This document shows positions 1-10,738 of a DNA stretch of 64,000 nucleotides, one piece after another (the first letter of the stretch is position 1; each line of letters starts with the position of its first letter). The stretch covers positions 48,592,752 to 48,656,751 of the forward strand of contig JAJLRJ010000002.1 in NCBI GenBank assembly GCA_024195265.1. The letters are read 5' to 3'. The notes under the pieces are model-generated. The model saw nothing but the letters and a program-made list of their open reading frames with translations. It was not told the DNA's origin and did not search any database. Origin of the DNA: Dendrophyllia cribrosa. Its lineage: Eukaryota > Cnidaria > Anthozoa > Scleractinia > Dendrophylliidae. The position numbers were made by a program, and so were the translations under genes.

Positions 1-1597
1 CAATACGCCGATGATACTACAGCTTTCGTTGCCGATGCAGTGTCGGCACGAAATTTGTTTAAAGTGCTACGCGCATTCCAAGAGACGTCGGGCCTGGAAA
101 TAAATACGTCAAAAACCGAAGGGATGTGGCTTGGATCCTGCAGGCATAACACATCAACTCCTTTTGATATAGCTAATGGCCTTCAGAGCCGATATACGCC
201 CTGGGAATTTATTTCTCTTACGATGAGGTCACCGTCTTTAAAAAGAATTTTGAAGAAAAGTTAAATTCGATGAAGAATATCTTAAATCTTTGGAAAACAA
301 AAAATCTTACTCTCCACGGCCGTATAATCATTCTCAAAAGCCTCGCTCTCTCCAAGCTTGTCTACAATACATCCGTACTCTCATTCCCACCGGAATTTAT
401 ATCCACAGTTAAGTCTGCTATATCACAATTTGTTTGGAATACCCTTCCTAAAATCAAACACATAACAATGATTGGCCCAAAAATAAAAGGAGGTTTAGAC
501 ATGCCGGATTTTGAAATAATTAATAATGCCTTGAAGGTAACCTGGATAAAAAGGTTGTATGAAAGCAGCAATGATGCGAGTTGGAGCCACATACCCCTTG
601 CTCTTTTAAAGCGGGTAGGTAGGATTTTTCTTTTCAAGTGTAATTATGACCTAAAATCCCTTAAATTAGAACTTCCTATACAATTTTATAGAGACGCTTT
701 AAGTATCTGGCAGATGATAAACCAACAAACTCCTGAAAATAAAGAACAGGTGTTAAACGAAATCCTGTGGAACAACCGGTTTATTAAAATCAATGGATAC
801 TCAGTCTATTATAAAAATTGGTACATGACAATGCAGGAGTGATCAGGATCAAAGATATTTTTTATGATAACGACTTTTTGACTTTCAATGATTTTTGCCG
901 CACATTCCGAGTCAAAACCAATTTCTTGACATATTATGGCCTATGTAACGCTATTCCCAAAAACTGGATCCGCCTTTTGAAGCAACCCAACTTAAATGGT
1001 ACCCAAGAGCCTGATGTGGAGAAAATTCCGTTAAACGTGCTTTCATGTAAAGTGGCTGCTAAATTTCTAATTGAACAGAAATTCATACCCCCTACAGCAG
1101 AACAAAGAATGATACAAGCAAATTTTAATAGGCAAACGATACAAACCATTTACAGTATTCCTTTTAGTGTGACAAAGGATACTAGACTCGCTATATTCCA
1201 ATTCAAAATTATACACCACATCTTGCCAACTAATGCAACTCTATTCAGAGATAAGATAATTCAATATGACAATTGTCATCTTTGTGAGGAAAAACAGACT
1301 TTAAAACATCTTTTTGTTCTATGCCCAGACGTTCAAGTCTTTTGGGAAACTTTCTGCAACTGGTGGAACGTAAAGAATGACGATTTTATCGTTTTAAATG
1401 AGCATATTATCATTTACGGCTACACAAATAACTTCAGAAAATACCTTGGTTTAAACCTCTGCTTAATAATCGCCAGATATTACATTTACTACGCTTCTAA
1501 AGAGAAAGATCCCTACTACTTTGAAGCTTTCCTTGTCTTTCTAAAGAGCAAATTATCCATCGAGAAAAGCAAAGCCAAATCGCAAATTAATTCTTAA
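1..1597 (+). pseudogene. LINE reverse transcriptase/ORF2 C-terminal half, frameshifted
   Basis: The reading starts at the RT catalytic box (QYADDT, bases 1-18), continues through the thumb region (KNLTLHGRIIILKSLALSKL near 295-360) and ends with a C-terminal CCHC-type zinc motif, CHLC...H...C, at about 1276-1325, typical of L1/Tx1-type ORF2 proteins. The frame changes near base 195-200 and again near 822-838, because the similarity passes smoothly between frames. The coding sequence is therefore broken at least twice and cannot make an intact protein. The family call rests on the YADD box, the HGR-ii-lksl motif and the C-terminal zinc motif. A search against RT clades would settle Tx1 versus other L1-like clades. 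Confidence 0.85.
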
Positions 1598-1919
1598 ATA
1601 ACTATTTCCTTGCTTTCGTTCATGTGAGCATTCGAATCTAAAGATCTATTTAGACGGACACTCTAAAAAATAAATGTTATTTAAAATTTTGATTGAAAAG
1701 TATTTGTAAAAAAAAAAAAAGTATTGTAGCTGTAAGTGTAACTGTGATGTAACTAGTTTATGTAACTTAATTAGGTGTAACTAATTTAGTGTAACTTAAT
1801 TAGGTGTAACTAATTTAGTGTAACTATGCTGTAATTATCTTTGTAACCTACTAATAAGGTTATTATACAATATTTCTGTAACTGTCTTGTAGAAAATAAT
1901 AAAAGTAAAAAAAAAAAAA
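1..1919 (+). mobile_element. 5'-truncated Tx1/L1-like LINE, 3' part with poly(A) tail
   Basis: This is the 3' end of a non-LTR retrotransposon entering from the left edge. It contains the end of a reverse transcriptase, a C-terminal zinc motif, a 3' UTR rich in repeated GTGTAACTAATTTA-like units (1729-1850) and a final A-run at about 1908-1920. An internal A-run lies at 1708-1720. The sequence directly after the tail (from about 1925) matches the sequence from 14617 onward, so the tail marks the insertion point of the LINE into the first unit of the segmental array. What lies left of base 1 is not visible. Confidence 0.85.
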
Positions 1920-1924
1920 AGAAG

Positions 1925-3400
1925 AACGCCACTTTTGGATACAACTGTGAGTTCATAAGGCAACACGCTTGTTTTATATAGAACATTTGCTCGATTAGTG
2001 GCGCCGTACAACTTTTTGGCACCTGTAATAAGCGGGTCGTTTTAATTGGCGTAATTAATCGCCTTATGTTGAGTTACCATGTTTTTATTGTTTCATTACT
2101 ATTAACAGGGGCACCCAACGAATCTGTTTCTCACTTTATCCGTTCGCCAGCGGAATTCTTGCTAGCTGGCAAAATATTCTGGTATATATTTTTTTAATTA
2201 CCATTTTTGCGCCGGCTGACTTGAGAAAGAAGTCGCAAGAACAAACTGTGCTGGCTATAAAGTTGAGTTAAAAGAACACTGTCCAGCAAAATTAACACGA
2301 AATTGTATTTGCTTAATTTCCATGTTATATCGCCAAATGCCACCAAATATAAAATTAAATTGGATGAAACAATTCTATAGAACAAAGCAGCAGCAGAAGC
2401 TTGGAGATAAAGTGCAGGATTACAAGGATGGAAGTAGATTACAGTTCATCAATTTTGATTTCGTGACAGGCGGTCAAGAAATCAAAATTCCCATTCTGGT
2501 GGAAGTTTGAGTTTTTTAGTCTTTTTATTTCATATGTCTTTAAATATATCACTTTTGGCGATTTTATCTTCCTATTTCAAGACAATACTATGCAAACTTA
2601 AAGCAAACTCCAAAACATAATCATGAAAACACGACATTTCAGCTGGGACAAGTGAGCGCCACTCAGATGTCGTCATAAATAAAACAGCGGGATCACCAGT
2701 TCTGGCGACGCGGGATCTTTTTTATTTCGGGTTTATTGGAAAAAAAAAAACTCAGAAGACAGCATGTAGAAAAACGAAAGCCGGAAGGTGGAGACATTGA
2801 CAGAAAGAAGAGATACGTATAAACGCTCGACTACTATATCAAACCTATGCCGGTAGGCACATGAGCCGAACAGAATCGTAAAGGGAGAGAGGGTTGGTGG
2901 CTTTAATTGAAGAGCAGTCTTGGTGTCTACCGTCGAAGACCATAAAATGTGAGTTTCATTTTAATGAGCGGTTATAACATCACTGCGCCAATAAAAAAGA
3001 GCCATGGGGATAACAAAGCTATTTCCATGACAGTAATTACTTAAATGTATATATAATTAAAAAACTATCATAGGAAGAGCGATGTTTGGTATTTAGTCTA
3101 AATACGGCCTCGTCAAGCTTATCTGGATTGAAAACAACTGTCCTTAGTCTCGACTATATTGTTAAATAAAATTATTTCTATCTGTCAGGTTTAAAAAAAG
3201 AATGGTTTCTAAAATATACCAAGTGCATGTGTGGAACACACACATCATGCATGTTAACACTTTCATAAACTACACCTGCAACGACTTCCTATCATTAACT
3301 CCTTCTAATGACTTGCTACAGACTGCCATAAAGTTTAATGAACCCACGAAGAACAGATCCATGACGGCAAAAAGGCAATTTGAATGATGAATTATTTCAA
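1925..3400. repeat. Segmental array unit (homologous to 14617-16110)
   Basis: The stretch aligns almost base for base with 14617-16110. Both carry the same order: a region around AACGCCACTTTTGGATACAA, a TGGCGACGCGGGATC segment, a block around TCTTGGTGTCTACCGTCG, and a block around CTACACCTGCAACGAC that precedes the peptide genes. No convincing gene is seen within it. The two units differ by small indels; for example the segment at 2463-2500 is shortened at 15157-15175. The last two blocks recur in shorter form at 9070-9500, 16990-17400, 22605-23760 and 32310-33450, which shows repeated duplication. Confidence 0.8.
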
Positions 3401-3657
3401 AGATGAAGATGTCGATCGAGGAAGCACCTAGCAAGAGACAGTTTACTTCATAGCGTATTTATTTTGTAATGAAATACTCATGATATCATTTGCACATTGC
3501 TCTCCCTTTTTGTCCACAAAACTTGTTGTCCCAGCCCCAGATCAAGGTTGGTTTTGTCTGAACGAAATAATGGACAATAAAAACAGACTTTTAGCTCTTC
3601 GATCAGCTTTGCATTTTAGTTTGACATCTGACATTTGAAATTAATCGTTCGGTGTCG

Positions 3658-3667
3658 AAATAAAAGG
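3658..3667 (+). promoter_or_regulatory. TATA-like box of peptide gene copy 1
   Basis: AAATAAAAGG lies about 90 bases before the ATG at 3758, inside an approximately 60-base block (TTCGGTGTCGAAATAAAAGG and flanks, then CCAAACACAGGCTTTCAAG) kept in front of all eight exon-1 copies. Conservation across otherwise diverged units is why I read it as a core promoter. The transcription start itself is not shown. Confidence 0.5.
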
Positions 3668-3757
3668 ACCAAACACAGGCTTTCAAGTTATTCGGTTTCT
3701 AATTGGTTTACAGAAACACAGCTAAAGAGAAAGGAAACGTTATTGCAAGTTGAGACA

Positions 3758-4987
3758 ATGAAATCCAAATTTCTCGCAGTTTTGTTTTGTGTGACAATGC
3801 TATTGCTGATAACCAACACTGATGGGATAGGACCAATGGCTTGTACCAATGGCAAGCGAAATATCTTACGAAAGGTAAGTCTTAGTTTATTAATCTGAGC
3901 AATTATACACGGACTAAATCGTACCGTGATTTCACAAGTGACATTCAGATTTTCATTTTTCGGCAACGGCCGTCTTGAAAAGTAATACATGCAGCAGGTT
4001 TGTCCCGACGTTTCACCAGGCCACTTAAACGCGAGGAGAAGGCCCTTCAGACGAGTTTGGTAGAATAAAAAAAAAAAGACAGAGATAAGGAACAGTTCTT
4101 TTTGTTGGTTGTGCTTTTCTTGGTCCTGTTCATAATTCGATCATCTGTGCTGTGGGCTCCATGCCAGTGTTTGATTCTTTAAGAAGAACGGCAAAATCCA
4201 AAGTTCTTATGTTACTCGGTTTATGATTACCATAATGTCACAAGAAAACGAAAGACATGATTCAGTGGTAGTATTTTTGCTTTGTAGCGCTCTACAATAC
4301 TGGACAATACTCTTGGGCCAAATTTTAGTTTTTATTATCTTTCTTCGCGCGCAAAACACTGAGTCGCTCGTCTCTAGAGCTTAAGCAAACACGACAGCAA
4401 CGGTTGGGAAAACGACACGACAAGGTTTAATCAGCGCAAAAAACGCCTCTACATACGCGTTTCACATTTTGATACATTTCTTTGCCTTTCCCTTCAAAAC
4501 AGCAACGTCAAATGACTAAATTATAGGTTTTGTGAGGAACATCAACACACGACGGTGTTAAGCTTTTCTTTCTCCGATTTGAATTTAAAGGCCGTCTCTA
4601 CGAATTCAACTCCTAGACAATAACAGTTCAGTCACATTTGTCAAACTCAACACAAAGGAGCAATTGCAAAGCAGTTTAAAAAAGCGCCAATTCTTTTCCA
4701 AGTGATGTTTCATAGGCGTTGCCGTAGTGGATGGTAAATGGGGGAGGAAACGTTCCAAAACGTATGGTGTGATTTGTTTTCAGGTCAGTTTGATTTTTCA
4801 TATTCAGCTCTTTCCCAAGGGCGTTTGTCCAACATTGTAATTTTCTAACAATGAATGTTTTGTTGAATGGTTTTAGGAGAGGCCGCTGTCCAGTAACCGA
4901 CGCAGTATGGATGCAGCTGAACGTGAGCTGCGGTCTGCCGAGATGTTTAACAAGCAAGAACTGGAAGACGAACAAAAGGATCGGTGA
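3758..4987 (+). CDS. Secreted peptide precursor, type A, copy 1 (two exons)
   Basis: Exon 1 is 3758-3874 (39 codons), ending AAG before a GTAAGT donor. Exon 2 is best read as 4877-4987 after a TTTTAG acceptor, phase 0, giving a 75-residue precursor. Residues 1-23 form a signal peptide (basic MKSK, hydrophobic core, ending TNTDG). They are followed by IGPMACTNGKRN, which carries a Gly-Lys-Arg site of the kind used for dibasic cleavage and amidation. Exon 2 encodes a charged tail (ERPLSSNRRS...DEQKDR). An ATTAAA poly(A)-like signal lies about 45 bases after the stop. Relative to sister copies this one has one extra codon in the tail, an in-frame difference that supports coding. Two further acceptors, at 4783 and 4807, would give short alternative tails. 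The family is not recognised, and expression is inferred only from conservation. Confidence 0.7.
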
Positions 4988-5194
4988 ACATAACGACACT
5001 AATGTGCTTGTGGACAGCGGAAACAAGATTAAAATACTAATGATAGAGTAGTGAAAAAATATATTTGTTGCATTGCTGCAGTAATTATTTGAGTTTTTAT
5101 TGGCAATAATCTGCCAGCAGATTTCCCAATAATCAAAAGACAACTGAATTTTTGCAACACTTGAAATGAAATTGAGGCAACATTTTCAAATTCC

Positions 5195-5694
5195 CCCACC
5201 CCTCCAATGGGGTGTTTTCACTTACGTCATATCAAAATTTGGAAGCATTAAACGACAGATTTCGATACCAAAATGTTTATGTAATTGTAGAGAGTTTAAA
5301 AATACACATCTGGGCCAAATTTTGAAGCGCAAGAGCATTTCGTTCAAGAGTTTTAGACATCCATCTTGGTGCCCCACTCACTGGCACCAACCGGCGGCCA
5401 ACAATTCAGTCTTAATTGCACTAAAAATTAAATCACAAAATATTGTATTCGCTATAACAATAAGTAACTTTTAACTGGTTCGATTTTTTTTCACGGCTAA
5501 CCTAAACGAGCGTAACGAATTGCGTGACAAATTTAAAAACTTTATAAATCGGAAGCAAACCATCGTTAAAACCTGAAACTTTTTGTGAAAGATTATAACA
5601 CTGGTATCCACATAACATGTTAGAAACAGCTTTGTAGGACGTATAATTTACATTTTTGAACGTTTATGACGTCATGTGCAAACCAAAAATACGG
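5195..5694. mobile_element. Diverged inverted-repeat element (same family as 7818-8379)
   Basis: The left end reads TTTTCACTTACGTCATATC and the right end TTTATGACGTCATGTGCAAACC, which are near-inverse of each other. In the middle is a palindromic ATCTTGGTGCC...GGCACCAA. The same ends and middle palindrome, in the opposite orientation, form the element at 7818-8379, and related fragments occur near 37440-37860. No transposase is visible, so it would be non-autonomous. Boundaries are approximate. Confidence 0.55.
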
Positions 5695-5845
5695 TGTGAA
5701 ATTTCCGACCAAAAAAAAAAAAAAACTGGTGACGTCAATGTCCCCCCCTCCCTCTCAACTACGATGCAAAGCATTTTGTCCAACAAAAAAATACATATTG
5801 ACTTCATGCAAACTCAGAAAACCGAAAACCCCGCAGAGTTATTAT

Positions 5846-6270
5846 TTACATACAATACAATACAATACAATACAATACTTTATTTAAAGTGCCTATCACC
5901 CCTAAATAGTTGTTTCAGAATCAACACTATGTACATTGAATAGTTGAATGGTAAAATGTTTCTTGTTTTGAATGTCGTGTTAGTGAGTTATAGAGATTTG
6001 AATTTACAAAATGCTAATTAGATGACGTCAACCCGGGAATCATTTATTATACAACTACTTGTTTTTACCTCCAAGTAATATTTTTACGAATCAATATTAC
6101 GAATATTTTTACGAATTTGCTTAATGAACTGTTGCTGCCGGTCAGGATTCTGATATTGTTAGGAAAAGAATTCCATTTTTTTGCAGCAAAATAACGCCAG
6201 GTCTTTAGTCCGAATTCATACCAGCCGTGTAAGACGTCAAATTTATTAAGTCTCATTTCTCTGTGTAATT
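5846..6270 (-). mobile_element. 3' fragment of a CR1/L2-like LINE
   Basis: On the minus strand a reading of about 60 residues (6256-6065) contains TWRYFAAKKWNSFPNNIR and SLSKFVK, matching the usual C-terminal pattern (aak-WN-lP--iR...s-FK) of CR1/Jockey-type reverse transcriptases. The minus-strand 3' end runs into AAATAAAGTATTG followed by about six ATTGT units (5847-5876). A short tandem repeat in place of poly(A) is normal for CR1/L2 elements. The part from 6181 to 6278 is also present at 19291-19384, so the fragment predates that duplication. Confidence 0.7.
5847..5878. repeat. (ACAAT)n microsatellite
   Basis: There are about six perfect pentamer units. It probably serves as the 3' tail of the neighbouring CR1-like fragment. 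Confidence 0.8.
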
Positions 6271-6278
6271 TGCACCAC

Positions 6279-6430
6279 AGTGGAACCTCAATTTAACGAA
6301 CCCTATGTAACGAAGCCCTTGTCCTTAGTATAACGAACGATATCTTTCAGCTCGGGCAAAATTACAAGTAAAATGTATGGAACAGAACCTCGATATAACG
6401 AAATCCTGGTTATAAACGAACACAATCCGG
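6279..6430. mobile_element. pogo/Tigger-like remnant
   Basis: CAGTGGAACCTCAATTTAAC at the left and CAGAACCTCGATATAACGAA near 6383 are the usual terminal motif of pogo-type elements. Only about 150 bases remain and no transposase is present. An identical remnant sits at 19384-19530. Confidence 0.55.
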
Positions 6431-6839
6431 CAGCCCAAACGTGTGGAACACACACATTAACGCTTTCATAAACTACACCTGCAACGCCGACTTCCTATTC
6501 ATTAACTCCTTCTAATGGCTCGCTACAGACTGCCATAAAATTTAATAAACCCACGAAAAACAGATCCCTGACGGCCAAAAAGCAATTTGAATGATAAATT
6601 ATTTTAAAGATGAAGGTGATCGAGGAAGCACCTGGCAAGAGACAGTTTACTTAAATGGCATATTTATTTTATAATGAAATACTCATGATATCATTTGCCA
6701 TTGCTCTCCCTATTTGTCCACAAGGTTGTGGACAAGGTTGGTTTAATTCAGTTCAAATTTCAAAGTCACGATAAAGTTAACGTTGCAGCCTATCGAGACG
6801 AAATTGGCAAAACCATACAAGCTAAAAATTAGACTGAGC

Positions 6840-7045
6840 GGTGTTAGAACAATAGTGAGATTGAAAGAGTGCGGCGCGCGAGGCGATTAGTGCAAATTAC
6901 AGTGAGTACCGAGCATCGAGCCGCGAGAAACGAGGACTCAATCCCAAGAAGAAAAAATATGAGTTTTCTTCTCTGGCTTGAGTCCTCCGTCGTTCCTTGT
7001 TTCTCACGTTCTGTACTCAGTGCAATTTGCGGTATCTCCAATAGG
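6840..7045. repeat. Foldback (long imperfect inverted repeat)
   Basis: The arm GTGCAAATTACAGTGAGTAC...GAGGACTCAATCC...GAAGAAAA pairs with the following TTTTCTTCTC...GAGTCCTC...TGTACTCAGTGCAATTTGC. The duplicate is at 19984-20189. Open reading frames on both strands here are by-products of the hairpin, not genes. Confidence 0.6.
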
Positions 7046-7134
7046 CGACAATATTGTTGACGCATTGTCATTTGGAACCCCATTTTCTTCGGGACGAGAG
7101 GCATTTCAGCCTCACCCCCTTATCCCCAACCCCC

Positions 7135-7135
<1 letters not shown>

Positions 7136-7166
<31 letters not shown>
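7136..7166. repeat. Homopolymer C tract (about 31 C)
   Basis: An uninterrupted C-run follows a C-rich stretch with occasional A. The sister unit has a similar interrupted run at 20270-20313. Length is unreliable in any sequencing technology. Confidence 0.9.
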
Positions 7167-7168
<2 letters not shown>

Positions 7169-7481
7169 GACAATGTTGGGTATCGTTTAGTCAGGTCTGT
7201 CGCTACAATCCTACAACGTTGGTGGGGGAACGGGGGTTAAGGCAGCATAGTGTAGTGAATGGAAATATACGGTGATAAATATGGCACGACAACCATTTTT
7301 GTTATACTAACAGTGTGTCAACTTTTTTTGTCGCCTATTGTCGCTTCGAGCGCACTTCTACCCCAGTTTAATTGAATGAAAATATGACTGCTCGCAGTAT
7401 AGTAAAATATGCCACAACAAACGGCGCAGAAAATATTCAAATCTATTGTTTAAAAAATTAGACATCTGACATTTGAAATTA

Positions 7482-7710
7482 GGGACCTTCAGATTGGACT
7501 ACGAGTACGAGATTGAGTACGAGTACGAGTTTTCAAACCAAATTCGTGTGCCTCATATACTTAATTATCACACCAATCTTATCCCTAACGTTTATTTACG
7601 TGTTAGTCAGCAACAGGAAGGAGTTACAGTTCGGTGGATACAATTATCTCGAAATTTCAAAGTCGTACTCGTACTCGATTTCGTACTCGTAGTCAAATCT
7701 GAAGGTCGCT
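7482..7710. mobile_element. 229-bp MITE with GGGACCTTCAG ends (PIF/Harbinger-like target site)
   Basis: Ends are GGGACCTTCAGATT and AATCTGAAGGTCGCT. Internal arms of repeated GAGTAC motifs pair with CTCGTACTCGTACTCG. It is flanked by ATTA on both sides. The empty site (TTGAAATTAATCG) is seen at 3636-3648 and 16195-16207, giving a TTA or ATTA duplication that fits PIF/Harbinger-type insertion. The paralogue is at 20631-20860. Confidence 0.75.
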
Positions 7711-7728
7711 ATTAATCGTTCGGTGTCG

Positions 7729-7738
7729 AAATAAAAGG
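7729..7738 (+). promoter_or_regulatory. TATA-like box of peptide gene copy 2, displaced from its ATG
   Basis: The conserved AAATAAAAGG block is intact but lies about 660 bases before the ATG at 8396, because an inverted-repeat element (7818-8379) inserted between them. If the promoter still works, the element becomes 5' UTR or is spliced out. Confidence 0.45.
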
Positions 7739-7817
7739 ACCAAACACGGGCTTTCAATTTATTTGGTTTGTAAATTGGTTTACAGAAACACAGCTAAAGA
7801 GAAAGGGAAAATTTATT

Positions 7818-8379
7818 CTTGGTTTTCACATGACGTCATAAAAATTAAAAAATCTAAACTATACATCCTACAAAGCTGTTTCTAACAGGGTATGTGGATA
7901 TAAGTATCATTAATCTTTCACAGAAAGTTTCAGGTTTTCACGATGTTTTGCTTCCGATTTACAAAGGTTTTAAATGTGTCACGCAATTCGTCACGCTATT
8001 ACAGATAAGCTGAGAAAATAAACAAAATTGAATCAGCTGAAAGTTATTGTTTGCATTATAAGTGCTGATAAGCCGAGTTAATGGAGCTTATAACAAATAC
8101 AATATGTTTTGATTTGATTTTTGGTGTAATTAAGACTTTGAATTTTTGGCCGCCATCTTTGTGCCCCCGAGTGGGGCACAAAGATGGCCGCTCCATACAT
8201 CTTACCGTAAAAATGTCTAATACTCGTTCGCCTATAACTCTTGAACGAAATGCTTTGGCGCTTCTAAATTTGGCCGAGATGTGTAGTTTTAAACTCTCTA
8301 CAATTCCATAAACATTTTGGATTCGAAATCTATTGTTTAATGCTTCTGAATTTTGATATGACGTAAGTGAAAGCCAAGA
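7818..8379. mobile_element. 560-bp MITE with CTTGGTTTTCAC ends in the 5' UTR of copy 2
   Basis: The left end CTTGGTTTTCACATGACGTC and the right end GACGTAAGTGAAAGCCAAG are inverted repeats. The flanking ATT is duplicated, as shown by the uninterrupted copy at 16300-16310 (AATTTATTGCAAG). A central palindrome of about 40 bases (CCATCTTTGTGCC...GGCACAAAGATGG, 8153-8194) would form a stable hairpin. No transposase is present. The paralogue is at 21369-21929. Confidence 0.75.
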
Positions 8380-8395
8380 ATTGCAAGTTGAGAGA

Positions 8396-8824
8396 ATGAA
8401 ATCCAAATTTCTCGCAGTTTTGTTTTGTGTGACAATTCTATTGCTCATAACCAACACTGATGGGTTCTCCGGGAATGTGGACGGCGGCAAGCGAGGTATC
8501 TTACGAAAGGTAATTCTTTAATCAAGTGATGTTTCATAGGCGTTGCCGTAGTGGATGCTGAAATGTTTTGGGGTAGGAAACGTTGCAAAACGTATGGTGT
8601 GATTCTTTTTTTTTCAGGTCATGATCAGTTTGATATTTCATTTTCAGCTCTGTCCCAAGGGCGTTTGTCCAACATTGTAATTTTCCAACAACGAGTGTTT
8701 TGTTGAATGGTTTTAGGAGAGGCCACTGTTCAGTAACCGACGCAGTATGGATGCAGCTGAACGTGAGCTGCGGTCTAAGATGTTTAACAAGCAAGAAATG
8801 GAAGACGAACAAAGGGATCGGTGA
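8396..8824 (+). CDS. Secreted peptide precursor, type A, copy 2 (two exons)
   Basis: Exon 1 is 8396-8509 (38 codons) with a GTAATT donor. Exon 2 is 8717-8824 after TTTTAG, phase 0, giving 73 residues. After the signal peptide the variable part is FSGNVDGGKRG, with a Gly-Lys-Arg site. The tail is ERPLFSNRRS...MEDEQRDR, predicted by composition to be helical and charged. Two alternative acceptors (after 8617 and after 8647) lead in the same phase to a short tail ending LCPKGVCPTL with a stop at 8678. The intron is only about 207 bases. The ATG is separated from its TATA-like block by a MITE. The exons are nearly identical to the copy at 21946. Confidence 0.7.
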
Positions 8825-9652
8825 ACACAACGACATGTGGACAGCGGAAACAAGATTAAAACACTAATGAGAAAGTAGTGAAAAATATATTTGTGAAACA
8901 TTGCTGCAGTAATTATTTGTGTTTTTATTGGCTCTGACTAACACTCCTGAAAGCAATAATCTGCCAGCATATTCCCCAGTAATCATATATCAACTGAATT
9001 TTCGTAACACTTGAAATGAAATTGAGGCAACCTTTTCAAATTGGCCCACCTCGGCCCCCAATGTTGGCGACAATTGAAGCGCAGTCTTGGTGTCTACCGT
9101 CGGAAGACATTCATTTTAATAAGCGGTTATAATACCACTGCGCCAATAAAAGAGAGCCACGAACTTCAAGATAACAAAGCTATTTTCAAGAGAGTAATTA
9201 TTTAAATATATATCATTAAATTACTATCATAAAAATAACTTTCTCAGTAAAGGAAGAGATATTGATGTTTTCTTTAAACGGCGTCGTCCAGCTTATCTGA
9301 GCTGAAAACAACTGTCCTTACTCTCGGTTATATTATTAAACAAAATTATCTCTATCAGTCAGGTTTTAAAAAAGAAAGGTTTCTTAAATATACCAAGTGC
9401 GTGTGTGGAAAACACACTTTAACACTTTCATAAACTACACCTGTAACGACTTCCTATTCATTAACTCCTTCTAATGGATCGCTACATACTGCCATAAACT
9501 GAAAAAAAAATGTAACACTGCTCGCAGTAAAGTACAATATGTCACAACAAGCACAGAAAATCTTCAAATTTATTTTCAAAATGTTCAATAGGACAATGAT
9601 CAGTATTCGTCTTATCGTTATCAGATTTGTTTTAACTCGGTTATATTTTATT

Positions 9653-9957
9653 TTATTACACGACTAAGTCAGTCAGAGGGCCAATAACTAAAATCAACCA
9701 ATCAGAATGCTGGATTGCCGGTCCAATATTCTCTAAGTATTGGACCGGGCATTGTCCCGAATGATCCCGCGCGATTCTCCCGCCGGCAGGAGTCGTGTAA
9801 TAAATCTCTTATTAACCAAGCTTGCTCGGGACCGTACTGGGAGAATATTGGCCTTCGGTCTTTTCTGTACGGACCTCGCTGCGCTCGGTCCATACTGTCA
9901 AGACCTCGGGCCGATATTCTCCCAGTACGGCCCTCGCGCTTGGTCAATAAGATATAT
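9653..9957. mobile_element. Insertion with imperfect long inverted repeats
   Basis: The sister units at 17521-17545 and 23900-23925 read straight through TTATATTTTATTGTAGCACG, whereas here about 305 bases intervene. The insert contains GTACTGGGAGAATATTGGCC paired with GGGCCGATATTCTCCCAGTA, and further GGTCC/GGACC inverted motifs. Open reading frames on both strands arise from this symmetry. No clear target duplication is seen. Confidence 0.6.
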
Positions 9958-10296
9958 GTAGCACGCATCATTGCTTGATATTAACGAACAGGTGTCGTCA
10001 GCATCATTTTCGCCCTCTCCTCCCACCCCCATCCTTCCAAGTAGAACAAAAAGGCGGGGGATCATCTGCCGTGGAAACCGTTTTACACACTGCATGGGAT
10101 GGCGACTTTGTTTCTAGCCATTTGACAAATTTGTCGCTGATCGACAGTGGAATTTAGACATCTGATGTTTGAAATTAATTGTTCGATGTCGAAATAAAAG
10201 GACCAAAAACAGGCTTTCAAGTTATTTGGTGTGAAAGTGCAGTAAGTGGCTTACAGAAACACAGGTAAAGAGAAAGGACAATTGCAAGTTGAGACA

Positions 10297-10413
10297 ATGA
10301 AATCCAAATTTGTCGCAGTTTTGATTTGTGTGACAATGCTATTGCTGATAACCAACACTGATGGGTTAACAGGGTCTATTCCGCCGATAGGCAAGCGAGG
10401 TTTCTTACGAATG
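10297..10413 (+). pseudogene. Secreted peptide exon 1, type B, copy 3 (no exon 2)
   Basis: This is a 39-codon exon with an intact signal peptide (MKSKFVAVLI...) and the segment LTGSIPPIGKRGF, ending in ATG before a GTAAGT donor. The TATA-like block is at 10192-10201. Directly after the donor lies a GC-rich inverted-repeat element (from 10428), then a LINE tail and a truncated Gypsy element. No sequence like the type A second exon follows before the next unit, so this copy appears to be cut off from its 3' part. Exon 1 itself shows no disabling change. Confidence 0.6.
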
Positions 10414-10427
10414 GTAAGTCTTTAATC

Positions 10428-10738
10428 GCCGGGGGGTACTCGATAAAATTTTGTACGGGGATGCTCCGCCCCGAGGTCCAAACCCTTACCCTTTCATATA
10501 CCGTTTTTGACAATAAAGGTACCCCTTTCATATACCTTACATTGAAAATGGTACCCCTTTCATGCTCTTTCAATGAAAATGGTACCCCTTTCATAGCCTT
10601 TACGCGCGTCTGTTTGATATATTTTGAAAGACCCTTTTTATAATACTTAAATGCAGTTTTCCGTACCTTTTTTATGGTTCAACGGCGTGTTTTCGCTACC
10701 CTTTCCTTTATTCGTGAAATCCCTACCCTTTCATATAC
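10428..10738. mobile_element. Truncated copy of the GGGGGGTACTC inverted-repeat element
   Basis: It starts GCCGGGGGGTACTC after TTTAATC and contains internal repeats of the type GGTACCCCTTTCATATACC. The full form is at 18004-18429 and 34052-34476. Here the right third is missing, replaced by the poly(T) end of a LINE fragment at 10739. Confidence 0.7.

Larger units (their letters stand above)
6181..9510. repeat. Large segmental duplication, paralogous to 19291-23770
   Basis: The order of blocks is the same in both: LINE tail remnant, pogo-like ends, foldback segment, C-run, 229-base MITE, TATA-like block, 560-base MITE, exon 1, exon 2 and the shared 3' block. Sequence identity is visibly very high. 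The second copy has an extra insertion at about 20943-21336 and a TTAA-flanked element at 22909-23625 that are absent here, so those inserted after the duplication or were carried by another unit. Confidence 0.8.
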
